Source: Erysipelotrichales bacterium
GTDB taxonomy: Bacteria; Bacillota_I; Bacilli_A; Erysipelotrichales; Erysipelotrichaceae
Direction of reading: 5' to 3'
NCBI GenBank assembly: GCA_910576345.1
Contig: CAJTIT010000002.1
Coordinates: 1-64,000 of the forward strand
Length of the DNA: 64,000 nucleotides
The first letter of the stretch is position 1, and the number at the start of each line of letters is the position of its first letter. The notes beneath the pieces were generated by a model. That model did no database searches and was not told where the DNA came from. It saw only the letters and a program-made list of their open reading frames with translations. Made by a program: the position numbers and the translations under genes. Below, piece after piece: positions 20,001 through 27,568 of the stretch.

Positions 20001-21789
20001 ACCGACCATCACATTTGGTAAAGCATACGATACATGGACAAACGATGATACCTTACAGGTGAGCTTAAAAGACAGCTTGTCCGGAATCAAAGAAGAAACG
20101 ATCGAAGTAAAGATCGACCATAAAGACAAGATCACGACATCCTTGGCATCGGACGTACTCACATTATCCAAACTACCGGAAGGAAGCTATCAGATCCAGG
20201 TGAGCGTAAGAGATCAAAGCGGAAACGAGACAAAAGAACAAACAGAAGTGAAGATCGATAAAACAACACCGGAAATCATAGGAGTGAAAGACAAGAGCGT
20301 ATATCATCATTATTATCTGCCAAGATACATCGAAGTAAAAGATGCATTGAGCGGAGTAAAAAGCGCAGAGATCCAGAAAGATGGAAAGACAGAGCCGATC
20401 ACAAATGAGATCAAGATCAATTCGATCGGAACCTATGTGATTCAAACAAGTGATAACGCCAATAATGAGAGAAGGATCACATTCGTATTGGTGCCATTGC
20501 CAGACATAGAAACAGAAATCGATGGAAGTGATGAATCAAAGGAAATCATCGATCAGATCAAGGAAGAATATGAAGAAACAAAAGATCGATTGGATGAAAC
20601 GGAGAAAGATGACATTCTACAATGGATCGACGATGCGACAGACAAATGGAATGGATTAAGAGTGAAAGTGGTATACAATGAAGACAAGACCGCAAAAATC
20701 GAAGCGATCGGAGATGAGACGTTCCCACCAAAGATGGTACTCGTAGTAGAAGAAATCGACAAAAAAACATTACCGACATTACCAAGAGAAGCTCTAGAAG
20801 CATATGATGTCTATCTGAAGCTGGGAGATAAGATCATACAGCCAACACAAACAGTGAAAGTCTATCTTCCATATGAGAACACGCAAAATGAAACCTATCT
20901 ATATGAAGTAAATGAGAAAAACAAAGTAAAAGAGATAGATAATAAACAAGAGAATGGATACTTGATATTCGAGACCAAGACATTGGAGAAATATGCGATC
21001 AGTGATGAAACACAAAAATCCAATATAAATATCGATACCGATAAAGATGGAAAACCAGACATCAACATTGATGTGGATTGTGATGGAGAAGCAGACCTCA
21101 ATATTGACACAAATAGCGATAACAAACCTGACATCGATATCGACACGACAGGAGATGGGAAACCAAACTATAACATCGACATTGACAATGATGGAATAGC
21201 AGACATCAATATCGGACCAGTAGAATGGAAGCCAAACAAATGTCAAACGACGAGCTGTGGAAGCGAATACTGCACAAGCACCTATTACAAGCCATATCTC
21301 AATATCGATACGGACGATGATGGAAGACCGGACGTCAATTTAGACATCGACAAAGACAAATTGCCAGAACTCAATATCGATGTAGATGGAGATTTCATAC
21401 CGGATGTGAACATCGATACGACAGGAGATGGCAAAGCGGATATCAATATAGACACAAATAACGATGGCAAAGCAGAATTGAACCTGGTTCGATTAACGAA
21501 ATGGAAACCGGAAAAAAACGCAGAAACCAATGGCTTTGCATATGATACGATGGAAGGGATCGAACCAAAATACAACATAGACAGCGATGGTGATGGAAAA
21601 GCAGACAAGAACCTGGTGAAAGAGGGAGAATACAATTATTTATCAGGAAGTGACAAACTGATGAATCAAAGTGTCAACACCAGTGATGATCACAATTGGA
21701 TGAAGTGGTGGATCTTATTCATCATATCCTTTGTATCCTTTATCTTCTGCATGTATCAAGTGACACACAAGAAGGTGAAAGCATCATAA
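14065..21789 (+). CDS. Giant (2574 aa) modular surface protein with Ig-like modules and calcium-binding repeats
   Basis: A type I membrane surface protein. Residues about 7-28 are a hydrophobic signal or anchor. Residues 35-535 form a unique N-terminal region beginning 'IYNIGDTVVFG'. Residues about 540-1209 and 1212-1876 are two divergent copies of one 669-residue module made of Ig-like/bacterial surface folds ('GWNNTDV' recurs at residues 758 and 1427; both copies contain 'NGIPD' and 'IDKT' strands). A further Ig-like part and the domain shared with the neighbouring surface proteins (about 2150-2316) follow. Eleven 12-residue D-x-D-x-D-G-type repeats (about 2319-2526), like thrombospondin-3 calcium repeats, precede a C-terminal membrane segment (2546-2569) and a Lys-rich tail. 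Probably an adhesin; the ligand is unknown. The SD is AAGAGGGAA. Confidence 0.75.
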   Translation: MKQLWKRLMILLICFVFVFVAWIVSDDIMDTLSANTKAASIYNIGDTVVFGKESFTYIGDDGSNLLLLGETSIGDNKTWNDANTIANNYRNSFGNIGKTVSVSSLAGTSDLLLAGTTGIDSSGVTVMDALDASIPSLNGNWWLKDSDLSSKNLARFLSGNNRRDGYQSYQKYSNPIGMTCQSPTSTRTESGTAFTQAFNEGGGVIASYPKTGTMTMTMDIKSVPKALGKYTTSNCASGTLLDSSPGISVGTISRTASFSRNSSNKLTIEGAPVHIFPFAMSSNLVGLDFKDWSSNIVTIGAGQCINLCSSSNSSGVILNPKIDGTKICGLKTAKDADLVVKLDIWSLNITAYNTISCPAVSTPAMTMSTRPLMKLPLDKILTYHNAKPTYSLSTSIDGSFPVSDTSGTRPYLTMMSDAMNVSLDSTNNGVKGTILSLKYPTSGTLIDLPLSFSGAKEGSRYLAASATDINGNEVYSVLDMVTADKQSISIDYQNLLKDGENSFQLTLYVLDDGIGDTSYRSTGTTITVRLKDEQTIDFDSIKNKATVEYGSDLELYANLTSDLNKQSTSDLVFSIPTDSRGKYQIIQQSYDRSTGVAKVKIRPLTANVNAKITISKSGDLFFFDAEEKTMNLNFTKRDLYVHPAIIEGKTVGDMMPKLTSESDGLVFADTIPDTLIPYLERLSPLIAERPDVDGIIQNPGTWKLLYDDSVLNNLGDFTNKYNVILEDYRDDERYVFEVDPNGIPDAWIEMTPDPNNNGWNNTDVKVKPSNEAIYFGYHSITDGNQDPINELIYTNEDKGFLPKVSLVGDDGSSNRKTLRKVRIDKTNPTINIEVPSGWYAGTMNVGLTISDNLSGIESFTMTKGGTDITCNITGANTYECPITSNGVYTITAKDMAGNTTTINQTISNIDDTKPTISAVLGTLHSDKLKQDIDVTRTVGISGATSLKVLYKGDGESDFTFLENLNPYKAAFTYEAQMNGEYRFELTTGSGEVVYADVTVTQIEQNAPVVKIETKLANDPTKSYVDSTWTNDDVIVTISNANKNFTDPITFQYKKATDTEWIDVTEDAGTQVTISTTTWMKEDYVFRAYVSDTVMSFPHTYGFWIDKEKPETPEIENAKDYVDSNAFYTDVRIEGDLIQKNSGIKQTMYYQLNNGVWTSLGSDTFLDITTTGRYEIRFKSIDEAGNESDPTDIYIVNYNGNKKRQEIAFDMGPETITYGDTITIKAILDQPIDEQADTNIIFSVSDTNKATIISQGYDKTTGEASALIKAMNGDRYVDILINKAGDSEYLDASQVSYTLNLEKVAIEIKPQIITGTMVNDAMPTIGSQCDGLIESDQIPASVKPTLTAMSGSAVHPDADNDGIIENAGTWSMHYANDVLNNEKAFADKYDVTFIGYDAALHPEYVFEVGTNGIPDSYLIITPNPNTQGWNNTDVIIELSNDAKAKGYTSIALIESNVETKQGSQILLDQETAGMYPTVVLKSDSETSDRKTLREVKIDKTKPTATVQIENDMIWTHTDKKVSIEPSDTLSGIQTITVEDPSGTAVTLNQKGNTYEFSATTSGIYQLTIRDNADNQTIIPINVERIDKTLPTITATSKGLNTDSSIHEIDVTYSVGTSGAKALEVYYKKNAGDTYTLIGTLDQTKTSQIYEAKQNGYYKFVIENNVNEKAEAEIEINDIVTTVEKPIIQLEAKKEDGANYASGTWVNQNVTIRLKNTNTAVSDPITYQYREKGTGTWIDMDDDHITIKESDWQNKEYEFRGTTANAEGNETSIRICIDKEKPEEPDIKNKEQFISGIQHASPLTITGTMIPKASAIQQEIRYSLDHGITWQTMGNSGLTLTDSKTYEILFKTVDEAGNESDETKLYEIDLNDGTPSITIKLNQDPIKQLINSLTFGFFYKQTIDVDIEVEWYGKETGDVYYILDDDPKAKIPQDSDPRWTSGNHTSIDPDRKTMIYAKAVNKDGKTDITSSMYHVVADATPPTITFGKAYDTWTNDDTLQVSLKDSLSGIKEETIEVKIDHKDKITTSLASDVLTLSKLPEGSYQIQVSVRDQSGNETKEQTEVKIDKTTPEIIGVKDKSVYHHYYLPRYIEVKDALSGVKSAEIQKDGKTEPITNEIKINSIGTYVIQTSDNANNERRITFVLVPLPDIETEIDGSDESKEIIDQIKEEYEETKDRLDETEKDDILQWIDDATDKWNGLRVKVVYNEDKTAKIEAIGDETFPPKMVLVVEEIDKKTLPTLPREALEAYDVYLKLGDKIIQPTQTVKVYLPYENTQNETYLYEVNEKNKVKEIDNKQENGYLIFETKTLEKYAISDETQKSNINIDTDKDGKPDINIDVDCDGEADLNIDTNSDNKPDIDIDTTGDGKPNYNIDIDNDGIADINIGPVEWKPNKCQTTSCGSEYCTSTYYKPYLNIDTDDDGRPDVNLDIDKDKLPELNIDVDGDFIPDVNIDTTGDGKADINIDTNNDGKAELNLVRLTKWKPEKNAETNGFAYDTMEGIEPKYNIDSDGDGKADKNLVKEGEYNYLSGSDKLMNQSVNTSDDHNWMKWWILFIISFVSFIFCMYQVTHKKVKAS
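15680..17690 (+). repeat. First copy of the 669-residue tandem module in the giant protein
   Basis: Protein-level repeat. Landmarks are 'VEYGSD', 'FEVDPNGIPD', 'GWNNTDV' (codons from 16336) and 'IDEAGNESD' near the end. The boundaries are approximate. Confidence 0.7.
17700..19690 (+). repeat. Second copy of the 669-residue tandem module in the giant protein
   Basis: The landmarks match the first copy in order: 'ITYGDT', 'FEVGTNGIPD', 'GWNNTDV' (codons from 18343) and 'VDEAGNESD'. The offset of 2007 bp gives an exact 669-codon period at the GWNNTDV site. The copies are clearly diverged at protein level. Confidence 0.7.
21020..21640 (+). repeat. Eleven 12-residue calcium-binding (TSP3-like) repeats
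   Basis: The encoded units follow N-I-D-x-D-x-D-G-x-x-D, with Asp at positions 1, 3, 5 and 9 of each loop, in groups of five, five and one. The groups are separated by two W-K-P-containing linkers, the first of which carries three Cys. Confidence 0.8.
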
Positions 21790-21874
21790 TCTGAAATCTT
21801 ACAGATGCACAATCTAAAAACTGAAACTAAAAGAGGCGAATAGCCCAATGTCAGTAAGTAAAAAAGTTATAAAT

Positions 21875-21915
21875 AATAGAAGGTAAATCAGAAATAAGAA
21901 TTACCTTCTATTTTT
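21875..21915 (+). terminator. Terminator of the giant surface protein gene
   Basis: A perfect 12-bp stem, AATAGAAGGTAA (21875-21886) with TTACCTTCTATT (21901-21912), ending in a T-run. Confidence 0.88.
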
Positions 21916-22083
21916 CACGTAAAAACATTATAAAAACCGAAGTTAAAAGCTACAAGATTTCATAATATAAAAATGGTATTGACATTGACAAAGCGTCTTT
22001 TTTTGCACATCTACCCAATATCACTAGGCATACATACATGCAAAATACAAAGATGACCATACAGTAGCCTAGGGGGTGAGAAT

Positions 22084-24135
22084 ATCGCTACAGGATATTT
22101 ACAGGTTCAGACATCCATTGGCAATGAAGCGTATGCACTTCGCCATGCGATGGTCAGAATCTTTAAAGTAACCAATGAAGAAGTGGTATTTGAAGATTTT
22201 TTTATGACGAACGAGGAAGGTAAGACTGAATACATTCCTCTCTATGCACCTGCACGCTCCTTAAGTCTGAATGAGACAAATACGGAGCGGCCTTATGAAA
22301 CCTACAACGTACAAGTACGTGCCAATGGTTTTGAAATGCAGGAAGTAATCGGAGTTCAAGTTTTCGCAGGTGAATACAGTGTATTAAACATTGAACTCAT
22401 ACCGACAAGACTTCAACGAAGTTCTCAGCGTAATATCAATGTAATACCGGATCACCATCTGCTTACCAATGAAGGGGGAAACAACATTGGTCAAACACCG
22501 CCTAACACCAACGCGCGCATTTTGACACAAATTGTGATTCCAACCAATATCACCGTGCATTTGGGACGCCCGGATCGATCCGCGGAAAACGTCACCGTGC
22601 CGTTTCTCTACTATCTGAAAAACGTTGCAAGTTCAGAAATCTATCCAACATGGCCCTATGAAGCCTTAAAAGCTAATATTTGGGCACAAATGAGTTTGGT
22701 TTTAAATCGAATCTACACAGAATGGTATCCTTCCAAAGGGTATGATTTTGATATCACCAACTCCACCGCCTTTGACCAAGCATTTGTGAAAAACCGCAAT
22801 ATATATGACAATATTGCAAATGTTGTCGATGAAGTATTTGGCGAATATATTCAAAAAAGTAATTTTCAGGAGCCATATTATGCGGAATACTGCGATGGAC
22901 GAGTAGCACAATGTCCGGGACTCAAACAATGGGGAACGCTGGATCTTGCCAATCGCGGATATAGTGCCATTAGAATTCTGCGCTATTACTATGGCAATGA
23001 TATTGAAATCAGAGAAACCAACAATATCCAGGATATCAAATCATCCTATCCGGGAACACCACTGCGTGTAGGTTCCACCGGTCAACAAGTTGCACAGATA
23101 CAGGAACAGTTGAATGCGATCGCGATCAATTATCCCAATATTACACCGATTTTTCCGGTCAATGGAGAGTTTGGTCAGTCAACCGAAGAAGCAGTCAGAG
23201 TGTTCCAGCGACAGTTCAACCTTGGCGTAGATGGGGTCGTAGGGAAAGCCACATGGTACAAAATCAGTTTTGTTTATGCGGCAGTCAGAAAGCTGGCAGA
23301 ACTGAAATCCATTGGACAAATTCAAAATCTGTACAGCGGAGAATGGCCAGGCGTTGTACTGCGCAATGGATCAAAAGGCGTTGAAGTACAGCTTGTTCAA
23401 TATTACCTGTCCGCCATATCGGTTTTCTATGATGAGATACCGGATGTATCGATCGATGGAAGATTTGGCAGACAACTGGAACAGGCTGTTGTGTCCTTTC
23501 AGAAGCGCTTCGGATTGATTCAGGACGGTGTGATTGGTCAAGCAACTTGGAACCGCATTTTTGAAGTTTACACATCATTGGATCAAGAAATCGTGCCGCC
23601 AAACACACCTGCGCCTTATCCGGGAAGACCGCTTCAACAAGGATCAAGCGGCGATAATGTTGTCGTTATTCAAAATGCGCTCAACACCGTTTCTTCCCAA
23701 TTCAATGTCATACCGGTTGTCGTAGTAGATGGCATATTCGGCAGTGGTACACGTGCGGCAGTCATTGCGTTCCAGCGTCAGTTTGACTTGCTGGCAGATG
23801 GCATCGTTGGATCTGCCACTTGGGATTTACTGCTGAGAACTGCCAATGATATTGATGAAGGAGATGGACCAAGCAGTTCACTTCCGACTTTTCCAGGCAC
23901 TTTGCTTCGTCTAGGAAGCAGAGGCAACGATGTACAGTTGATGCAACAGCGATTAAAATCCATTTCTATCTATTATCCATCGATTCCTGATTTGAATGCA
24001 GACGGTATATTTGGACCTGCCACAGAAGCAAGCGTCATTGCATTTCAGCGACTGATGGGTATTCCCTCTGATGGTATCATTGGGCAACAGACATGGAATT
24101 TAATCAATCAAACCTTTCAGGAACTGATGCTTTAA
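22084..24135 (+). CDS. SpoIID-like protein with four peptidoglycan-binding repeats; apparent ATC start
   Basis: A 683-aa protein if read from ATC 22084. Residues about 1-105 form a CarboxypepD-regulatory-like beta domain, and about 140-310 resemble a SpoIID/LytB domain ('YEALKANIWAQ', 'AQCPGLKQWGTL', 'RILRYYYG'). Four PG_binding_1 repeats follow from about 325 to the end, each with 'PG.xLxxGSxGxxV' and 'DGxFG...A[VI]xxFQ...DGxxGxxTW'. The first ATG (22150) has no SD and would cut the first beta strands. A strong SD (GGGGGTG, 22072-22078) instead precedes ATC-GCT-ACA-GGA, where relatives have M-A-T-G. It may bind or remodel wall or spore peptidoglycan. No signal peptide is visible, which suits a spore-coat or cortex protein made in the mother cell (inference). 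Confidence 0.72.
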   Translation: MATGYLQVQTSIGNEAYALRHAMVRIFKVTNEEVVFEDFFMTNEEGKTEYIPLYAPARSLSLNETNTERPYETYNVQVRANGFEMQEVIGVQVFAGEYSVLNIELIPTRLQRSSQRNINVIPDHHLLTNEGGNNIGQTPPNTNARILTQIVIPTNITVHLGRPDRSAENVTVPFLYYLKNVASSEIYPTWPYEALKANIWAQMSLVLNRIYTEWYPSKGYDFDITNSTAFDQAFVKNRNIYDNIANVVDEVFGEYIQKSNFQEPYYAEYCDGRVAQCPGLKQWGTLDLANRGYSAIRILRYYYGNDIEIRETNNIQDIKSSYPGTPLRVGSTGQQVAQIQEQLNAIAINYPNITPIFPVNGEFGQSTEEAVRVFQRQFNLGVDGVVGKATWYKISFVYAAVRKLAELKSIGQIQNLYSGEWPGVVLRNGSKGVEVQLVQYYLSAISVFYDEIPDVSIDGRFGRQLEQAVVSFQKRFGLIQDGVIGQATWNRIFEVYTSLDQEIVPPNTPAPYPGRPLQQGSSGDNVVVIQNALNTVSSQFNVIPVVVVDGIFGSGTRAAVIAFQRQFDLLADGIVGSATWDLLLRTANDIDEGDGPSSSLPTFPGTLLRLGSRGNDVQLMQQRLKSISIYYPSIPDLNADGIFGPATEASVIAFQRLMGIPSDGIIGQQTWNLINQTFQELML

Positions 24136-24141
24136 TACACA

Positions 24142-24166
24142 GGCGTATGATAAAATACGCCTTTTC
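24142..24166 (+). terminator. Intrinsic terminator
   Basis: GGCGTAT (24142-24148) pairs with ATACGCC (24155-24161), followed by TTTT. Confidence 0.8.
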
Positions 24167-24215
24167 GCTACACATTTTTTACAGAATCAAACTAGTAAAT
24201 AAGCGCAAATTTTTA

Positions 24216-24244
24216 TTCCATAGAACCACAAAATAAGGTATAAT
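24216..24244 (+). promoter_or_regulatory. recG operon promoter
   Basis: TTCCAT, 17-bp spacer, TATAAT (24239-24244), ending 30 bp before the recG start. Confidence 0.5.
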
Positions 24245-24274
24245 ATTGCTTAGAAACGCTAGAAAGGAACCATC

Positions 24275-26278
24275 ATGGAATTAAAGTCAATTCGCATTTC
24301 AGAAAAGAAGCAGACTGTTTTAGCAAATATGGACATCCATAGTGTGGAAGATCTCCTAAAACACTATCCTTTTCGCTATGAAATGATTGAACAGATACCG
24401 TTCAAAGACTGGAAACGCGATACAAAGATCGCGGTGCAAGGTATCATTATAACCAAAGCCCACCTCATACGTCTTGGCGGAAAACGTTCCATGACAAAGT
24501 TTCGCATTTCAACAGATGAGGGAGAATTTGACGTATCGCTTTTTAACCGCCCCTGGATTTCACAATTTAAAATGAATGCGATGATTACCGTTATAGGAAG
24601 ATATGACGGCAAAGGAAAAATTACCGCCATGCAGTATAATTTTAAACCTTTGAAAGAACAGTTGGGATTGGAACCTGTCTATAATGTTAAAGAAGGCATT
24701 ACCCAAAAAGATATACGAGCCATGATATCCAAAGCATGGCAGGTAATTGGATTAGATATACAAGATTTTATTCCCGAAGAATATCGTGATACATATCGTC
24801 TGATCACACGCAGAGAAGCTATTTATTTTATCCACCATCCAAGAGACAAGGAAAGCGTAAAACAGGCACTTCGCCATTTGAAATACGAAGAATTCTTTCG
24901 TTTTCAGCTGACGATGCAGGCAATGAAAGCAAATGAAACAAAAGAAGTTCAAGGTCGCTCGAAACATTTTCATATAGAAGATGTATGGGAACTTCAACAT
25001 GCGCTGTCCTTTCAGCTGACTAACGATCAAAAAACAGCTGTGGAGGATATACTAAAAGATTTGTCTAATGAAAAAATCATGTATCGCATGTTACAGGGTG
25101 ATGTTGGATGCGGCAAGACGCTGGTCGCCGCATTTGGCATGTATGCGTGCATTTTATCACATAAGCAGGCAGCGCTCATGGCGCCGACAGAAATATTGGC
25201 AAAACAACATGCGGACAGTTTAAAAACATTGTTTAAAGATTTTGAGGTTCGTGTCGATGTTTTGTATTCATCATTGAAGACGAATGAAAAAAACGATGTG
25301 CTACAGCGTTTGAAAAACAATGAAATTGATATATTGGTAGGCACTCATGCCTTATTTCAAGAAGATGTGAAATTCCATGATCTTGGCATGGTGGTCGCGG
25401 ATGAGCAGCACCGATTTGGAGTTGGACAAAGGAGAAAATTAATTGAAAAAGGCGATAAAGTTGATTTTCTTTTGATGAGCGCAACACCGATACCGCGTAC
25501 CTTGGCATTGTCGCTGTATGGTGATATGGATGTATCCACAATACAAGAACTGCCAAAAGGAAGAATGTCAATCACGACGAAACTGATTCGATCTTCTTCT
25601 ATGGCATCCGTATTGCCCGAAATTCTTCGTTTGATCGATGAAGGAAATCAGTGTTACGTCGTTTGTCCCGCCATTGAAAAAAATGAAGAAACGAATGTAA
25701 AAAATGTAACAGAAATCTATGAAGGCATGAAAGCAACACTTGGTAAAAAATATACGTTGGGTTTACTTCATGGAAAAATGAATACGCAGGAAAAAGATCA
25801 GGTGATGGAGACATTCAAAAAGCAGGAAACGCAGATTCTTGTATCTACAACGGTGATTGAAGTAGGCGTTGATGTGCCTTCTGCCAATATTATGGTCATT
25901 TACGATGCGCATCGCTTTGGTCTTTCACAGATCCACCAACTTCGCGGTAGAGTCGGCAGAGGAACTCAAAAAGGTTGGTGTTATCTGTTGAGTCCCACCA
26001 AAGAAGAAGACAGTATTCGGCGCTTGAAAATCTTAGAACAAATCAGCGACGGATTTGAAATTTCCAAAGCGGATTTGGCGTTAAGAGGTCCCGGTGATAT
26101 ACTGGGCACAAGACAAAGCGGCATCCCCGGTTTTATTTTGGGCGATGTAATTCAAGATGCCAATATTTTGGAAGTTGCTCGAGATGATGCGCATCATGTC
26201 TTAACGCATTTACAAGACTATCCAACATGCGAGCGCTATTTGCGTGAACAAATTTCTAATGGCGCGTATGTAGATTAA
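24275..26278 (+). CDS. recG: ATP-dependent DNA helicase RecG
   Basis: A 667-aa superfamily 2 helicase that regresses stalled replication forks and processes Holliday junctions. The N-terminal wedge/OB domain (about 1-230) is followed by the helicase core: Walker A 'GDVGCGKT' near 275, box II 'DEQHRFG' near 378 (the DEQH form typical of RecG), 'MSATPIPRT' near 405 and motif VI 'QLRGRVGRG' near 560. The length is typical. The SD is AAAGGA. It heads an apparent operon with rnc and dut. Confidence 0.97.
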   Translation: MELKSIRISEKKQTVLANMDIHSVEDLLKHYPFRYEMIEQIPFKDWKRDTKIAVQGIIITKAHLIRLGGKRSMTKFRISTDEGEFDVSLFNRPWISQFKMNAMITVIGRYDGKGKITAMQYNFKPLKEQLGLEPVYNVKEGITQKDIRAMISKAWQVIGLDIQDFIPEEYRDTYRLITRREAIYFIHHPRDKESVKQALRHLKYEEFFRFQLTMQAMKANETKEVQGRSKHFHIEDVWELQHALSFQLTNDQKTAVEDILKDLSNEKIMYRMLQGDVGCGKTLVAAFGMYACILSHKQAALMAPTEILAKQHADSLKTLFKDFEVRVDVLYSSLKTNEKNDVLQRLKNNEIDILVGTHALFQEDVKFHDLGMVVADEQHRFGVGQRRKLIEKGDKVDFLLMSATPIPRTLALSLYGDMDVSTIQELPKGRMSITTKLIRSSSMASVLPEILRLIDEGNQCYVVCPAIEKNEETNVKNVTEIYEGMKATLGKKYTLGLLHGKMNTQEKDQVMETFKKQETQILVSTTVIEVGVDVPSANIMVIYDAHRFGLSQIHQLRGRVGRGTQKGWCYLLSPTKEEDSIRRLKILEQISDGFEISKADLALRGPGDILGTRQSGIPGFILGDVIQDANILEVARDDAHHVLTHLQDYPTCERYLREQISNGAYVD

Positions 26279-26301
26279 ACAGTTTAGAAAAGAGTGATGT
26301 T

Positions 26302-26985
26302 ATGGAGACAATTTATGAATGGTTGGAAGGACAGGGAATCAAGTATGAAAATAAACAGCTATATAGAGAAGCGATGACCCATTCCTCTTATGCCAATGAA
26401 CATTATAATGTCAGAAGAAACAATGAACGTTTAGAATTTATGGGGGATGCGGTATTGCAGCTGTGGTCAAGCAAAAAGCTGTTTTCCATCCGACCGCTAT
26501 TAAATGAAGGCAGAATGACAACGTTAAGAGCGCAGTTGGTCTGTGAAGAGGCACTGGCCAGCTATAATCGACAACTGGGACTTTGGCGGTTTTTATTACT
26601 TGGTGCCGGAGAAGAAAAAAACGGCGGGCGACAAAGAGATTCCATATTGGCAGATATGTTTGAAGCGCTACTCGGCGCATTGTATCTGGATCAGGGCATG
26701 TATGCGATCGATATTATTTTAGAACAAGTTTTAACACCGGCGATCACAGCGCCAAAAAGCAATGCGCTCGTCGATTATAAAACACGTCTACAAGAAGCAG
26801 TGCAGGCTGATACAAGACAAACGGTACATTATCATACGGTACGCATGGAAGGTCCAAGCAACTGTCCGGAGTTTGAAGTCAATGTTCTTTTAGACAACAT
26901 TGTTTTGGGAACCGGTATTGGCACCAGCAAAAAGCGCGCAGAACAAGCGGCTGCCAAAGATGCATTAGAGAAAATGGCAAAATAG
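26302..26985 (+). CDS. rnc: Ribonuclease III
   Basis: A 227-aa double-strand RNA endonuclease. The catalytic motif 'NERLEFMGDAVL' (near residue 34) supplies Glu and Asp ligands for Mg2+, and 'DMFEALLGALYLD' (near 117) supplies the second acidic pair. The C-terminal dsRNA-binding domain begins near residue 153 and ends 'KKRAEQAAAKDAL'. It processes rRNA precursors and structured mRNAs. It lies 23 bp after recG and 8 bp before dut. Confidence 0.97.
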   Translation: METIYEWLEGQGIKYENKQLYREAMTHSSYANEHYNVRRNNERLEFMGDAVLQLWSSKKLFSIRPLLNEGRMTTLRAQLVCEEALASYNRQLGLWRFLLLGAGEEKNGGRQRDSILADMFEALLGALYLDQGMYAIDIILEQVLTPAITAPKSNALVDYKTRLQEAVQADTRQTVHYHTVRMEGPSNCPEFEVNVLLDNIVLGTGIGTSKKRAEQAAAKDALEKMAK

Positions 26986-26993
26986 GAGGACAT

Positions 26994-27500
26994 ATGGAAG
27001 ATATCATTTATTGGGCAAAAGTAAAAGAACAGGCTGTTCTACCTCAAAAACGTGATGAAGATGCAGGATATGATGTGTACGCATGTTTTGAAGAAGATTA
27101 CCGCATCATTGCGCCGCATAGCGTTTGTATGGTGCCCCTCGGTATCGCATCAGCGTTTCCTAGTGATTATGTGGTACTGTTAAAAGAACGAGGATCTACC
27201 GGGGTTAAAAATATGGCACAGCGCTCTGGCGTGATCGACAGTGGTTTTCGTGGTGAATATATGTGTCCAATCTCTAATTTGAATGATCAAGTGAATCTGG
27301 CAATCATTAAATCACATGTGGATCCCAATGAATTGCCACCTTCTCCTTATCCCTATATTTGTTATCCCTATGAGAAGGCAGTTGCACAAGCAATTATTTT
27401 AAGACTTCCAAAGCTGACATCAAAAGAGGTTTCCTATCAAATGCTATTAACGATGAAGTCACAGCGCATGCAGGGGAAATTGGGAAGCAGCGGTAAGTAA
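26994..27500 (+). CDS. dut: dUTP diphosphatase
   Basis: A 168-aa trimeric-type dUTPase, which converts dUTP to dUMP and keeps uracil out of DNA. The five motifs are present: 'DAGYDV' (1), 'KERGSTGVK' (2), 'GVIDSGFRGEY' (3, with the catalytic Asp), 'AQAIILRLP' (4) and a degenerate motif 5, 'GKLGSSGK', in place of the usual G-F-G-S-T-G. The SD is AGGAGG. It is the last gene of the recG-rnc-dut group. Confidence 0.88.
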   Translation: MEDIIYWAKVKEQAVLPQKRDEDAGYDVYACFEEDYRIIAPHSVCMVPLGIASAFPSDYVVLLKERGSTGVKNMAQRSGVIDSGFRGEYMCPISNLNDQVNLAIIKSHVDPNELPPSPYPYICYPYEKAVAQAIILRLPKLTSKEVSYQMLLTMKSQRMQGKLGSSGK

Positions 27501-27537
27501 CACAATCAATATTTCATCGATTGTTCAAATTGTTGAC

Positions 27538-27568
27538 AAAGTGGTACTTTAAAAAGAGTATCACTTTT
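27538..27568 (+). terminator. Terminator of the recG-rnc-dut operon
   Basis: AAAGTGGTACT (27538-27548) pairs with AGTATCACTTT (27557-27567, one G-T pair), then T-rich sequence. Confidence 0.65.

Noticed and set aside
21020-21640. Possible CRISPR-like array because of regularly spaced repeats
   Set aside because: The repeats are a 12-residue protein motif in frame with the giant gene; there are no conserved DNA repeats with unique spacers, and no cas genes.
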